Positions 1 through 9,958 of a DNA stretch of 64,000 bases are shown piece by piece. A program made the position numbers and the translations under genes. The DNA is from DASQDN01 sp963833675 (GTDB lineage Bacteria > Acidobacteriota > Terriglobia > Bryobacterales > Bryobacteraceae), in the NCBI GenBank assembly GCA_963833675.1, contig CAWHYW010000014.1, positions 26,589 through 90,588 of the forward strand. The letters run 5' to 3'. Below the pieces are notes generated by a model. The model saw nothing but the letters and a program-made list of their open reading frames with translations, did no database searches and was not told the origin of the DNA. Every line of letters starts with the position of its first letter. Position 1 is the first letter of the stretch.

Positions 1-1
1 C

Positions 2-88
2 GATTTCCTCGAAGCGCAATTGCACATGATCCGAGAGATCGGGATTGAAAATTATCTGGCTCAGCAGATTCACGGCGAAGAACAATAA
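2..88 (+). CDS. bfr: Bacterioferritin, C-terminal end (partial)
   Basis: The window opens inside a gene whose last 28 codons read in frame from position 2 to the TAA at 86-88. The residues include DFLEAQLHMI and IGIENYLAQQ, which is the typical last helix of bacterioferritin, the haem-containing 24-mer that stores iron in the cytoplasm. Ferroxidase ligands lie upstream of the window, so activity cannot be judged. The next gene starts 10 bases after the stop on the same strand, so the two could share a transcript. The call rests on a short but characteristic tail; another ferritin-like protein is possible. Confidence 0.75.
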   Translation, partial: DFLEAQLHMIREIGIENYLAQQIHGEEQ

Positions 89-97
89 AGTCTTGTC

Positions 98-2416
98 ATG
101 CTGCGCGTCTTTGGCCGATTAGCCGCACTCTCGGCCCTGTGGCTAACAGTAAGCGCATCTGCTCAAACATCGTTACCGTCTCCTGCCGCAAACCTGCGCC
201 TTTCGCTCGAACGTCTCGCCAACACCGGCAGCGTACTGATGATCGGGGCGCATCCCGATGATGAGAGCACATCGCTTCTAGCGTATTCGGCGCTCGGACG
301 CCACGTTCGGACCGGTTACCTCTCGCTTACTCGTGGAGAGGGCGGCCAAAACGTAATCGGCCCGGAACAAGGCCACTTACTCGGTGTAATTCGCACACAG
401 GAGTTACTTGCTGCGCGACGGATCGACGGAGCCGAGCAATTCTTTACGAGCGCTGTCGATTTCGGGTATTCGAAGACGGCAGAGGAAACACTCCATAAGT
501 GGGATCGAGACCGCGTGACGGGTGACACTGTTCGAATCATTCGCGAGTTTCAACCGGATGTGGTGATCCTGCGCTGGACAGGAACACCCGCAGATGGTCA
601 CGGGCAACATCAAGCGGCCGGCATCCTGGGAATGGACGCCGTGCTTGCGGCAGGCGATGCGGGCCGTTACCCGGATCAGAGATTGAAACCCTGGACGACA
701 CCGCGCACCTTGATCTTTCGGGCGAAGGATGGTCCAATTCCGGTGGAGGTGGGCGGCTACGATCCTCTACTCGGTTACTCATACACCGAGATCGCCGGTA
801 TGAGTCGCAGCCGTCATGAAAGCCAGGCTATGGGCACGGCGCAATCAATCGGCCCATCGCGTGTGTATCTGGAGCCCGCGATTCCCAAGACCTTTAAGGG
901 CGATTTCCTGGAGGGTATCGCGTTGGGTCCCGAACGACTGTCGCCGCAGGTCGCTGAATATCTGAAATCGGCTCTTGCCGAGTTCGATCCAGAACGTCCC
1001 TATAAGACCATCCCGAACCTTCTCCACGCGCGACGCATGCTTCGTAGTCTGTCGGGTAGTCTGGTTGAGCGCAAGCTCCGCGAACTGGATGAGATTGTCG
1101 CTAAGTGCGCCGGTTTATCGGCTGAGGCTGTCACGGCGCATCCGTATGCTGCGAAAGGCGCTCGAACACCGATTCAAGTACAAGTCACCAATCGGTCTCC
1201 AATTCCGCTCAGCTTGGAGGGCGTAGATATTCCGGGCGCTCCGATGATTCAAAGGGCAGATTTGCCCAATAACATTCCTGTGCGCCGCATCGTGGGGTGG
1301 ATCGTTCAAGAGCCCGTTCCAATGGCGCAGTTTCGTTTCCGCATCGGAGCGGAGCCAATTCTGATTGCGCGTCCAATTCTGTACCGCTATGTAGACAAGA
1401 TTCTCGGAGACCGCACTCAGCCGTTCGCCGTTGTTCCTGCCGTCAGCGTGCGATTCGCGGAGCCGACTGTGCTGTTTCCATCCGATACTCCGCGAGAGGT
1501 CAGTGTGATGATTCATTCTTACTCCGGAGCGACGAACGGCTCGGTGCGGCTGAACCTGCCTCAGGGATGGTCTTCGAATCCCGAACTCGCGCCCTTCGAT
1601 CTGCCTGGCGACGGAATGGAAGTTACGATTCCTTTTCGTGTGACACCAACTGACAGCAGGTATGCGGGCGATGTGACCGCAATCGCCGATACCGGCGTGA
1701 AGACGAGTTCTTCGGTGCGCGTGATCCGCTATCCGCATATTCCGACACAAACGGTTGTCCTACCCGCAAGTGCACGTTTTGTACGCGAGAACATCCGGGT
1801 GCTCGCGCACAAGGTCGGCTATATCATGGGCGCCGGTGATCAGGTGCCCGATGCGCTTCGTCAACTAGGATGTACGGTCAGCCTACTCACGCCTTCTGAT
1901 CTTGCCAGTGGAGATCTGGAGCAGTTCGACGCAATTATTGCCGGCGTGCGCGCTTTCAATGTGCGGCCGGACCTTAAGGCGAGTATTACTCGCTTAAACG
2001 ATTATGTCTTTAAGGGCGGGGCGCTCATAGTGCAATACAACACAGCGGATAGCTCGCTCGGCACGTTAGGTCCGTTTCCGATTAAGATCGGTTCCGGGCG
2101 AGTATCCGTGGAAGATGCTCCGGTTCAAATTCTCAAGAAGAAGAGTGTGTTGTTGAGTTTTCCCAACGCGATAACCGCATCGGATTTCGAGGGGTGGGTA
2201 CAGGAACGAGGACTGTACTTTCCGTCCCAGTGGGATGAGCATTATGAGGCGCCGATTGCATCCAACGATCCTGGCGAAAATGCATTGCCGGGCGGTATTC
2301 TTTATACGAAGTATGGCGAGGGCGCGTATATCTATACGTCTTACTCCTGGTTTCGGCAACTGCCCGCCGGAGTTCCCGGCGCATATCGGATCTTTGCGAA
2401 CATGTTAAGCCAATGA
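98..2416 (+). CDS. Secreted PIG-L (LmbE-like) family deacetylase
   Basis: A 772-residue exported protein with a signal peptide at about residues 1-22 (ending SASA-Q). The N-terminal 250 residues are a PIG-L/LmbE zinc-dependent N-acetyl-sugar deacetylase domain: the AHPDDE metal-binding motif is at residues 51-56, followed by SLTRGEGGQN and the distal GHGQHQ histidine motif near residue 170. The remaining 500 residues contain a beta-rich region and a C-terminal part with GVRAFN and ALIVQYN that resembles a glutamine-amidotransferase-like fold, an arrangement known for large PIG-L proteins of Acidobacteriota. Family members remove acetyl groups from GlcNAc-type substrates; the substrate here is unknown. 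Its stop overlaps the start of a small membrane protein (ATGA). Confidence 0.88.
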   Translation: MLRVFGRLAALSALWLTVSASAQTSLPSPAANLRLSLERLANTGSVLMIGAHPDDESTSLLAYSALGRHVRTGYLSLTRGEGGQNVIGPEQGHLLGVIRTQELLAARRIDGAEQFFTSAVDFGYSKTAEETLHKWDRDRVTGDTVRIIREFQPDVVILRWTGTPADGHGQHQAAGILGMDAVLAAGDAGRYPDQRLKPWTTPRTLIFRAKDGPIPVEVGGYDPLLGYSYTEIAGMSRSRHESQAMGTAQSIGPSRVYLEPAIPKTFKGDFLEGIALGPERLSPQVAEYLKSALAEFDPERPYKTIPNLLHARRMLRSLSGSLVERKLRELDEIVAKCAGLSAEAVTAHPYAAKGARTPIQVQVTNRSPIPLSLEGVDIPGAPMIQRADLPNNIPVRRIVGWIVQEPVPMAQFRFRIGAEPILIARPILYRYVDKILGDRTQPFAVVPAVSVRFAEPTVLFPSDTPREVSVMIHSYSGATNGSVRLNLPQGWSSNPELAPFDLPGDGMEVTIPFRVTPTDSRYAGDVTAIADTGVKTSSSVRVIRYPHIPTQTVVLPASARFVRENIRVLAHKVGYIMGAGDQVPDALRQLGCTVSLLTPSDLASGDLEQFDAIIAGVRAFNVRPDLKASITRLNDYVFKGGALIVQYNTADSSLGTLGPFPIKIGSGRVSVEDAPVQILKKKSVLLSFPNAITASDFEGWVQERGLYFPSQWDEHYEAPIASNDPGENALPGGILYTKYGEGAYIYTSYSWFRQLPAGVPGAYRIFANMLSQ

Positions 2417-2532
2417 ACGAGGAACCCCCACCTATTCTCGGTTCATGGCGCCGGCTATACATCGCGGTACTCATTTACCTCGCCGCTCTTATCGTGCTGT
2501 TCTACTGGTTTACACGCGCGTTCAGCGGCTAG
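2413..2532 (+). CDS. Small single-pass membrane protein (39 aa)
   Basis: A 39-codon frame starts at the ATG that overlaps the PIG-L stop codon (ATGA, 2413-2416) and ends at TAG 2530-2532. The product has a short polar N-terminus (MNEEPPPILGSWRR), then one hydrophobic stretch from about residue 15 to 34 (LYIAVLIYLAALIVLFYWF), and a short positive tail. The arginines before the membrane segment suggest an N-in orientation. Translational coupling to the deacetylase and the clear membrane segment argue that it is real. I do not recognise the family. It stops two bases before the end of the convergent glgC. Confidence 0.6.
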   Translation: MNEEPPPILGSWRRLYIAVLIYLAALIVLFYWFTRAFSG

Positions 2533-2534
2533 GT

Positions 2535-3790
2535 CTATATCTGCACGCCGCTGACCTCGACCATGCTGCGGTGCCCCTCAACGACGACAATCCCGGTTTC
2601 GGTGACATGATGAAACTGCGCGTCCCTTTTCAGGTCATAGCCAATGGTGGCGTTTTCGGGAACTCGGACATTCTTATCCAGGATCGCCCTTCGAATCTTT
2701 GCATGGCGTCCGATATCGCAGTTGTCGAAAATTACCGAATCCTCTACCAGAGCGCCCGTGTGAACGCGCACTCCACGTCCGAGCACGGACCGTTTGACGA
2801 CTCCGCCGGACAGGATAGCGCCACCCGATACGATTGAATCGATCGCTTGTCCTCTACGTCCCTCTTCATCGAAAGTGAACTTCGCCGGAGCATCGGAGTA
2901 GCCTGCCGTACGCAACGGCCAAAGCCGGTTATAGAGATTCAGGAGAGGCGAAACCTGGCGTAAATCCATGCTTGCATCGTAATATGCGTCGATCGTTCCT
3001 ACGTCTCGCCAATAGACGGGATGGCCCGGAGGATCGCCTTCGATGACGTTCGTCTGAAAGTCGTAGGCATACATCGGTGATCGATTGATAAGGCCGGCAG
3101 AATGTCACGCCCGAAATCGTGACTGCTTTCTTCATTGGCCGCGTCCGCGTACAGCTCTCTCAGCAGCGTTTGGGTGCTGAACATATAATTCCCCATCGAC
3201 GCGTACACGCGATCGGAATCTCCGGGCATGGTGGGGGCGTCGGCTCGCTTTTCGTGGAAGCCCACAACTGCTCCTTCACCGGTGGTCTCGATGACTCCGA
3301 ATTCGCTGGCTAGCCCTTTTTCCACCGGAATGGCTGCAATGCTTACCTCAGCCCGTTTCTGCTGGTGAAATTCGATCATGTCACGGATGTTCATCCGGTA
3401 AATGTGATCCGCGCCGAAGATTACTACCAGATGCGGGTCCGCCTGTTCGATCAGATTGATGTTCTGATAGATGGCGTCGGCGGTTCCGCGATACCAGGTC
3501 TCGCCCGCGGTACGCATCTGCGCGGGCACCGGGATAATGAAGTGACTCTTCAGGAGACTGTTGGATTCCCACCCATCCCGCAAATGCTGCAGAAGGGACT
3601 GGCTCTTGAACTGGATCAGGACGTAGATCGAGTAGATGCCTGAATTAATAAGATTGCTAAGAACGAAATCGACAATTCGATATCGGCCGCCGAACGGTAC
3701 GGCGGGTTTCGCTCGCTCCTTTGTCAGTGGATAGAGGCGGGTTCCCTTTCCGCCGGCCAGCACAAACGCGAGCACCCGAAGTTGTTGCAT
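2535..3790 (-). CDS. glgC: Glucose-1-phosphate adenylyltransferase, one frame break
   Basis: ADP-glucose pyrophosphorylase makes ADP-glucose from ATP and glucose-1-phosphate, the first committed step of bacterial glycogen synthesis. The N-terminal half shows the nucleotidyltransferase signature LAGGKGTRLYPLT near residue 12, followed by RAKPAVPFGG, and ASMGNYMF further on. The C-terminal half shows the left-handed beta-helix repeats (SVLGRGVRVHTGA, SVIFDNCDIGRHAKI). The two halves lie in different frames and join near 3089-3092, where one base appears to be missing: restoring it gives ALINRSPMYAYDF in place of a garbled stretch. Total length of about 420 residues matches the family. The break is most likely a consensus error. 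Confidence 0.92.
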
Positions 3791-3863
3791 GTACGCCTCT
3801 CTGTTGAAGCTCTGATGTACAACCCGAAACTATTGTATCCACGGCTTTCAGAAAGTCCAGCAC

Positions 3864-4250
3864 TCACTGTTGAATCAGCGCATCGGCTTCGATCTCGACG
3901 AGCATGTCCGCCGAAATCAGCCTCCGCACTTCAACCATGGATGCGGCCGGGCGAATCTCTCCGAACACCTCGCCGTGAGCGCGTCCCACTTCCTGCCATT
4001 GATTGATGTCGATTACGTAGATACGGGTTCGGATGACGTCGCTCATCGATGCTCCGGCCTCGCGTAACGCTGCCTCTATATTCTTGAGCGCCTGTTGTGC
4101 TTGCCGGTACGGATCGCCAATGCCGACGATGTCGCCCTTGGCATCCGTCGCAGTTGTGCCCGAGACGTGAACATACGCTCCCGCGCGCACGGCTCGAGAA
4201 TATCCAACTTTAGGCTCCCAGGGCGTTCCGGATGAGAAATTTTGGCGCAT
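3864..4250 (-). CDS. RidA family protein (YjgF/YER057c/UK114)
   Basis: A 128-residue cytoplasmic protein with the RidA fold: GAYVHVSGTTATDAKG near the N-terminus, then QAQQALKNIEAALREAG and RTRIYVIDINQW, and a C-terminal VEVRRLISADMLVEIEADA. RidA proteins hydrolyse reactive enamine/imine intermediates made by PLP enzymes. The arginine of RTRIYV is at the place of the substrate-contacting arginine of active members, so deaminase activity is plausible. Family members outside the RidA subgroup differ in substrate, and the subgroup cannot be assigned here. It is divergent from the MFS gene, with 22 bases between the starts. Confidence 0.85.
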   Translation of the reverse strand: MRQNFSSGTPWEPKVGYSRAVRAGAYVHVSGTTATDAKGDIVGIGDPYRQAQQALKNIEAALREAGASMSDVIRTRIYVIDINQWQEVGRAHGEVFGEIRPAASMVEVRRLISADMLVEIEADALIQQ

Positions 4251-4272
4251 AGTTCGATTATCGATCGCGGTT

Positions 4273-5545
4273 GTGTTAGTTTATCCCTCGTTGAATAAGT
4301 GGATCGTTGTTATTCTCCTTTGTCTGGCCAACGTCATCGCGTACGTTGACAGGACGAACCTCTCCGTGGCGATCGCCTCGAAGGATTTTAAGGATTTCTT
4401 TCAGCTCACTGATGTCCAGCGCGGCGATCTGAGCTCCGCGTTTTTCTGGAGCTATGCCTTCCTGCAAGTGCCTATCGGCGCATTGGCAGACCGCTTCGGA
4501 GTGAAGTACCCGTTCGCGATCAGCTTCCTGATCTGGAGCCTCGTGTCCGCGAGCACTGGATGGGCAACAAGTCTATGGCAGTTGTTCGCATTCCGCGTGA
4601 TGCTTGGAGTGGGCGAGGCAATTATCACTCCCGGAAGTCTCCGGTGGATCAGGCTGCATATTCATGAGAGTCAGCGTGGACTTGCGATCGGCCTGTTCTT
4701 CGCGGGCGCCAAACTCGGGCCGGCAATCGGCGCGTATAGCGCGGCGTTGCTCATCGAGAAATACGGATGGCGGGAGATGTTCATCATTCTCGGATTGGGA
4801 TCTCTCATTTGGCTGATCCCATGGCTGATGACTGCAAAGGATGATGACCGCGAGTTGGAGACGGCGGCCATCAAGAGCTCGGCGGCACCGCAGGTGTCGT
4901 TCTGGGACGTGTTCAAGACACCGCGCCATTTACGGGATCATCATCGGAACTTTCGCATACAACTACTTCAATTACTTCTGCATGACTTGGCTGCCCGCCT
5001 ACTTCATCGAGAACTGGAAGTTAACGAAGACCGACATGGGATTGTTCACCGCCTTCAGCTTCAGCGGCATGGCGGTCGTCGCAATCCTGGCCGGCGTGGT
5101 GGCGGACCGGCTCATCGCGAAGGGCTGGGATGTGATCAAGGTGCGTAAGGGATTTACGATTGCCGGATTGGCCGTAGCATCGACTGAGGTGATCGGGGTA
5201 ATGAGCGGATCGCGCGATATAGCCCTGACTTTCGCGATCATTTCCCTGGCGGGGCTCGGCTTGGCTACCGCGAACTACTGGGCGTTGACCCAGAGTCTCA
5301 TGCCGGGTGCGGCGATTGGCCGGATCACCGGTGTCCAGAACTTTGCTTCCAATATCTCGGGGATTGCGGCGCCCGTTGTTACCGGCAGGCTGATCGCAAT
5401 GACGGGAAGCTATGAGGCGCCGATGCAGGCAATTCTCGTTCTGCTTGCCTGCGGAATCGCCGCCTACATTTTCCTGGTCCGTCCGAAGTACGCGCCGAAG
5501 CCTGCTGCGCCGCTGACTACTCTACCCAGTTCATCGCGAGATTGA
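4273..5545 (+). CDS. MFS transporter, ACS-like, one frame break
   Basis: A major facilitator superfamily carrier of about 425 residues with the anion:cation symporter (hexuronate/galactonate type) look: VDRTNLSVAIA in helix 1, then GALADRFGVKY between helices 2 and 3, and GEAIITPGSLRWI further on. The start is a GTG at 4273. The frame changes near 4921-4928, where one extra base separates WDVFKTP from AIYGIIIGTFAYNYFNYF; both sides are clear transporter sequence. Substrates of this subfamily are usually organic acids such as sugar acids, but the cargo is not readable from sequence. Its last 29 bases overlap the end of the convergent pepA. Confidence 0.87.
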
Positions 5546-6982
5546 CGAAGGTCCGCATCGGTACGCCCGATGGTCCTTTGGCCAGATACGGCTTCGCATC
5601 GTCTAACCACGCCGTACCTGCGATGTCCAGGTGTACCCATGGCTTGCCCTCGACGAACTCCTCGAGGAACTTGGCGGCTGTAATCGCGCCACCCCAACGT
5701 CCGCCGATATTGGGGAGATCGGCGAACGCACTCTTCAGATACTCCTTATAATCGTCATCGAGTGGCATATGCCACATTCGCTCGCCGCCGGATCTGCCGG
5801 CCGCGGCCACGCGGCTGAGGAACTCCTCGTTGTTGGTGAAGGCGCCGATGTGAACGTGGCCCAAGGCGACGACAATGGCGCCGGTCAACGTGGCGGCATC
5901 GACCAGGTGCGTGCATCCGAGACGGATGGCATAGGTGATCGCGTCGATCAGAATGAGCCGACCCTCGGCGTCCGTGTTGAGCACCTCCACCGTTTTGCCC
6001 GAGAGTGAGGTGACGATATCGCCCGGTCGTTGCGCCTTTCCGCTGACCATGTTCTCCACTGTCGGTACGAGCGCCGTGATCCTGACTTTGGGTTTCAGCT
6101 GGGCGATCGCCCGCATCGCGCCGATCACGGTTGCGCCGCCGCCCATGTCGTACTTCATCTTCTCCATGCCGTCGGCGGGCTTGATCGATATGCCTCCGGT
6201 ATCGAATGTCACGCCTTTACCAATCAAACCCAAATGATCGGTTCCACTAGCATTTTCAGGAACATAGCGAAGCACAATCAGTGCTGGAGGGTTGTCGCTT
6301 CCCTGGGCAACACCGAGCAGCGATCCCATCCCGAGCTGCCGCATGCGACCTTCGTCAAGGATCTCGCACTCGAGTCCAAACTCGGATGCCATCTTTCGGG
6401 CCTGCTCCGCCAGAATGAGCGGGGTGAGCCGGTTGGCGGGTTCGTTTTTCAATTCACGGCTGAAGTTTTGGGCTTCGGCGACGATCCTGCCGCTGCTCCA
6501 GCGCCGCCTTTCAGCTCGGGACTGGCCTTGGGCACGGCCAGCGTAAACGACTCCAGCCGCTTTTCTCCCTTTTTCGGGTCCGTCTTCAACTGATCGGGCT
6601 CAAAATCGCCGAGGATAGCTCCTTCAACCGCGGCTTGGGCAAACTCAGGCTGTTCCAGCCATAAGTGAATGCGGCGGAATGACTTACCTTTTAAGGTTCT
6701 CACCGCCGTACCGACGGCTTTTCGCATTTCATTTGCGTCGAACTTGTCGCGCTTACCGGCTCCGGCAAGTACTAACCGCTTCGCCTTGAGCCCGGCTGGA
6801 TGGGGGAGTACTGCCGACTCGCATGGCTTGCCGGTGAATTCACCAGACGTGTAGATTTCAGAGGCCCATTGGCCGAGTGATTCGGCGGACGAGGTTGGAG
6901 CAGCCCCTTCAAATCCAAGCACTATAACTACTTCGGCATCCAAACCCGTCAGTGGGCCTTCTTCTATCTTTAGTTCGATCAT
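5517..6982 (-). CDS. pepA: Leucyl aminopeptidase (M17), one frame break
   Basis: Cytosolic metallo-aminopeptidase of family M17, which removes N-terminal residues from peptides. The catalytic half carries GKGVTFDTGGISIKP with the metal-binding lysine and aspartate, MKYDMGGGATV, and NTDAEGRLILIDA with the NTDAEGR signature. The N-terminal regulatory domain is encoded at about 6505-6982. The frame changes near 6490-6510: upstream reads GAGAAAGSSP, while the correct frame reads RIVAEAQNFSREL straight into NEPANRLTP, so the second half is not a separate gene. The start is taken as ATG 6982; a TTG at 6988 would overlap the smpB stop. Neighbouring smpB is on the same strand and probably co-transcribed. 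Confidence 0.92.
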
Positions 6983-6984
6983 GA

Positions 6985-7458
6985 TCAATAGTCCCTGCGT
7001 CGGTTCAATTCTTTCCGTGCTTCCTCGTTTGCTTCGCGCTGCCTCTCCGACTCACGTTTGTCGTGAAGCTTTTTGCCTCGCGCAACGGCGATCTCGCACT
7101 TGATTTTGCCGTCTTTCAGGTAGAGCTTCGTTGGGACCAGCGCGAGTCCCTTCTCCTTAACCTTCCCCTGAAGCTTGTCGATCTCCTGCCGGTGCAATAA
7201 CAGTTTGCGCTTTCGCATCGGCTCGTGATTCTCGCGATTCCCGTGCGAGTACTGGCTGATGTGTGCGTTCAGAAGCCACGCTTCGTTTTCGAGGATGTCC
7301 GCGTAACTCTCTTTGAGTTGGACCTTTCCGGTCTTTGCTGCCTTTACCTCGGTCCCGCTGAGCGCAATCCCAGCCTCGTACCTTTCCAGGAGGTGGTAGT
7401 TGTAACCGGCTTGGCGGTTATCGCTCAGGACTCGATTACCAGAATCGTTGGGTGGCAA
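6985..7458 (-). CDS. smpB: SsrA-binding protein SmpB
   Basis: SmpB binds tmRNA and brings it to stalled ribosomes for trans-translation. The 157-residue product has the complete family: NRQAGYNYHLLERYEAGIAL, GTEVKAAKTGKVQLKE, GNRENHEPMRKRKLLLH, and a basic C-terminal tail (KLHDKRESERQREANEEARK) that folds in the ribosomal mRNA channel. Length fits the usual 150-160 residues. No tmRNA gene was recognised in the window. A weak promoter-like pair for this gene, TTATGA and TAAAAT on the minus strand with a 17-base spacer, lies just upstream of the start region in the 131-base gap before the secretin. Confidence 0.96.
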   Translation of the reverse strand: MPPNDSGNRVLSDNRQAGYNYHLLERYEAGIALSGTEVKAAKTGKVQLKESYADILENEAWLLNAHISQYSHGNRENHEPMRKRKLLLHRQEIDKLQGKVKEKGLALVPTKLYLKDGKIKCEIAVARGKKLHDKRESERQREANEEARKELNRRRDY

Positions 7459-7589
7459 GGTGTTTTCGGCTCAACGAAGAAGCAGCTGCACGCGTCAATA
7501 ACTTATAGACTGCAACGATCCGGTGGCTGCGGAACGATCGCTCCGGGGACGTTTGTTCAATTTTAGCACATGGTGATTTTCCTCATAAC

Positions 7590-9947
7590 ATGTCTGTTTT
7601 GAGAGTTTTAGCCGCGTTTATCATAATTCTGCTGGCACTTGGACCCATAGCGCCTCCAGCGCACGCTCGAACCAAGAAGGGCGACGATTATCTGAAAAAG
7701 GGCCGTGAGGCCGAGGTTCGTAAGCAATGGGAAACGGCGCTCGATTTTTATGAAAAGGCGATGCTCGAGGATCCCGGCGATGCCGCATATCAGCTTTCCG
7801 CCAAACGGGTCCGTTTTCAAGCCGCGATGGCGCGGGTAGATACGGCCCAAAAACTGCGTTCCGCTGGACAACTTGAGGAGGCGCTTGCGGAATTTCAGAA
7901 GGCCTACGCGATCGATCCCTCATCGGCAATAGCGGAGCAGGAGCTCAAGCGCACAAAGGAGATGATCGAGCGGGAGAAGAACCCGCAGGGGCGTGCAGCC
8001 ACTCCGGAGGATCGCGGGTTGACGCCCGCGGAAAAGGCTCAGAAGGAGATCGATGAGAAGGTCTCACGAATGATGCCTACTCCGGAATTGAAGCCGATCA
8101 ATCCGGGGCCGACTAATCTCAAAATGAACAATCAGCCGGTGAAGGTGCTCTATGAGACAGTGGGCAAACTTACCGGTATCAATGTAGTGTTCGACCCGGA
8201 GTACCAAGCGCCTCCGGGCAATTCAAAATTCACGATCGATCTCACCAACACGTCTTTAGAAGAAGCCCTCGATTTTATCGCCATTCAGACCAAGTCTTAC
8301 TGGAAACCGCTCTCATCAAATACTATTTTCGTTACCAACGACAACGTGACGAAGCGGCGCGATTACGAGGACTACGTGGTTAAGGTGTTCTACATCAAGA
8401 ACTCGACTACGGTGCAAGATCTTCAGGAAATAGCGACGACGGTACGCTCTGTTACCGAGATTCGACGATCATTCGTCTACAGCGCGCAAAATGCCATCCT
8501 CGTCCGCGGTACAGCTGATCAGGTCGCGCTCGCCGAGAAACTGATCAAGGACATCGATAAGCCCAAGGCAGAAGTGGTTGTCGATGTGATTGTGATGGAA
8601 GCCAATCGATCCCGTGTTCGGGATCTCTACGCTACCATCACCACCGCGGGCGGCGCTCCTGGAATCAATATTCCGATTAGCTACGGGAAACCTGTGGTTC
8701 AGGCCAACCCAACCCCCGGTACTGGCACTGGCACTGGCTCGGATACGGGTACCGACCAATCCAGCGGACTGATTGCTCTCAACAAGATAAGCAACATCGC
8801 CTCGGGTAACTTTTACACCGTCGTGCCAGGCGCAATTATCAAAGCGCTTCTGACCGATAGCCAGACACGAGTGATTCAGCAGCCTCAGGTCCGAGCGGTC
8901 GAAAATCAGAAGGCGTCGCTCCGAATCGGCGATCGAATTCCTTACGCATCCGGTAGTTTCCAGCCGGGCGTGGGCGGTGGTGTAGGTCTCAATCCTCTGG
9001 TCAGCACCCAGTTTAACTTTGCGGATGTAGGCGTGAATGTCGACTTACAGCCCAAAGTGCATGGACGAGACGAAATTTCCATGCACATTGAGCTTGAGAT
9101 CTCGAACGTTAGCTCACGAGTGGAGATCGGTGGCGTCTCACAGCCGGTGATCAGCCAGAAGAAGATCGTTCACGACATTCGTATCAAAGAGGGAGAGGTG
9201 AACCTTCTCGGCGGCCTTTTGCAGACTCAGGACGTCAAGAGTATTGCGGGCATCCCGTGGTTGGCGGAACTTCCGGTGCTGGGACGTTTTTTTGGCAGCA
9301 ATCACGACGAGACCAGCCGTGGAGAATTGTTGATCGCGTTGATACCTCACATCGTCCGGGCGCCTGAGTTCACAGATGTTAATATTCGCGCAGTCTCTGC
9401 CGGTAATGACGCAAACGTGAAGCTCAACTACTCCCCAAGGCCGGAGCCACCGCCCGCCGCTCAAGCGCCTCCAGAGGCCGCGGCGCCCAAACCCGTTCCT
9501 GGCGCAGAGCAGGCGAAACCCGCGGAGCCGGTCCAGCCGCGGCTGATCTTCAGTCCAGCGACAGCATCAGTGCAATTGAATGCACCCATAACCGTGCAGC
9601 TCGTTTTGGAGAACGTGTCCGATCTGTACACAGCTCCAATGAAGCTTAAGTTCGATCCTAAGATTCTCCGGCTAACAAACGTTCGCGCCGGACAACTGTT
9701 GTCTGCCGACGGACAGAAGATCAACTTTACGGAGAGCACGATGAATGACATCGGCGAAGCGACGGTAACGCTGAATCGACTGCCGGGTAGTGGGGGCGTT
9801 GCGGGAAGCGGGCCGATTCTGAGCCTGACATTCCAGGCGATCGGACGCGGCACGGCGAACGTCGCTGTCACGGAAGCAGGGGTGAAGAACGTACAGATGC
9901 AGCCGATTCCGGTTTCAGCGCCGTCTCTCAGTATTAATGTCCAGTAG
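7590..9947 (+). CDS. Secretin (GspD/PilQ-like) with TPR and cohesin domains
   Basis: A 785-residue outer-membrane pore protein. After a signal peptide (about residues 1-26, ending APPAHA) comes a TPR-like helical region (residues 30-125), then an N-domain (QPVKVLYETVGKLTGINVVF, DLTNTSLEEALDFIA) and a KH-like N1 domain (VKVFYIKNSTTVQDLQ). The secretin core follows, with RVIQQPQVRAVENQ and the signature VPVLGRFFGS...RGELLIALIPHIV. A proline/alanine linker (about 615-650) leads to a cohesin-type beta-sandwich at about 650-785 (FDPKILRLTNVRAGQ, ILSLTFQAIG). The fusion of a secretin to a cohesin-like domain is unusual. The next two genes encode pseudopilins, so it belongs to a type II secretion or type IV pilus-like machine. 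Confidence 0.9.
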   Translation: MSVLRVLAAFIIILLALGPIAPPAHARTKKGDDYLKKGREAEVRKQWETALDFYEKAMLEDPGDAAYQLSAKRVRFQAAMARVDTAQKLRSAGQLEEALAEFQKAYAIDPSSAIAEQELKRTKEMIEREKNPQGRAATPEDRGLTPAEKAQKEIDEKVSRMMPTPELKPINPGPTNLKMNNQPVKVLYETVGKLTGINVVFDPEYQAPPGNSKFTIDLTNTSLEEALDFIAIQTKSYWKPLSSNTIFVTNDNVTKRRDYEDYVVKVFYIKNSTTVQDLQEIATTVRSVTEIRRSFVYSAQNAILVRGTADQVALAEKLIKDIDKPKAEVVVDVIVMEANRSRVRDLYATITTAGGAPGINIPISYGKPVVQANPTPGTGTGTGSDTGTDQSSGLIALNKISNIASGNFYTVVPGAIIKALLTDSQTRVIQQPQVRAVENQKASLRIGDRIPYASGSFQPGVGGGVGLNPLVSTQFNFADVGVNVDLQPKVHGRDEISMHIELEISNVSSRVEIGGVSQPVISQKKIVHDIRIKEGEVNLLGGLLQTQDVKSIAGIPWLAELPVLGRFFGSNHDETSRGELLIALIPHIVRAPEFTDVNIRAVSAGNDANVKLNYSPRPEPPPAAQAPPEAAAPKPVPGAEQAKPAEPVQPRLIFSPATASVQLNAPITVQLVLENVSDLYTAPMKLKFDPKILRLTNVRAGQLLSADGQKINFTESTMNDIGEATVTLNRLPGSGGVAGSGPILSLTFQAIGRGTANVAVTEAGVKNVQMQPIPVSAPSLSINVQ

Positions 9948-9958
9948 GGATAGGGACG

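Noticed and set aside
5517..6452. A separate aminopeptidase gene starting at a TTG inside pepA
   Set aside because: Family sequence continues upstream of the TTG in the same frame, so this is the second half of pepA after a frame break.
7459..7589. Possible tmRNA next to smpB
   Set aside because: The 131-base gap is far too short for a tmRNA and contains no tag reading frame or tRNA-like ends.
8719..8745. Short tandem GGCACT-type repeat
   Set aside because: It encodes a Gly-Thr linker in the secretin and is too short and in-frame to be a CRISPR or mobile repeat.
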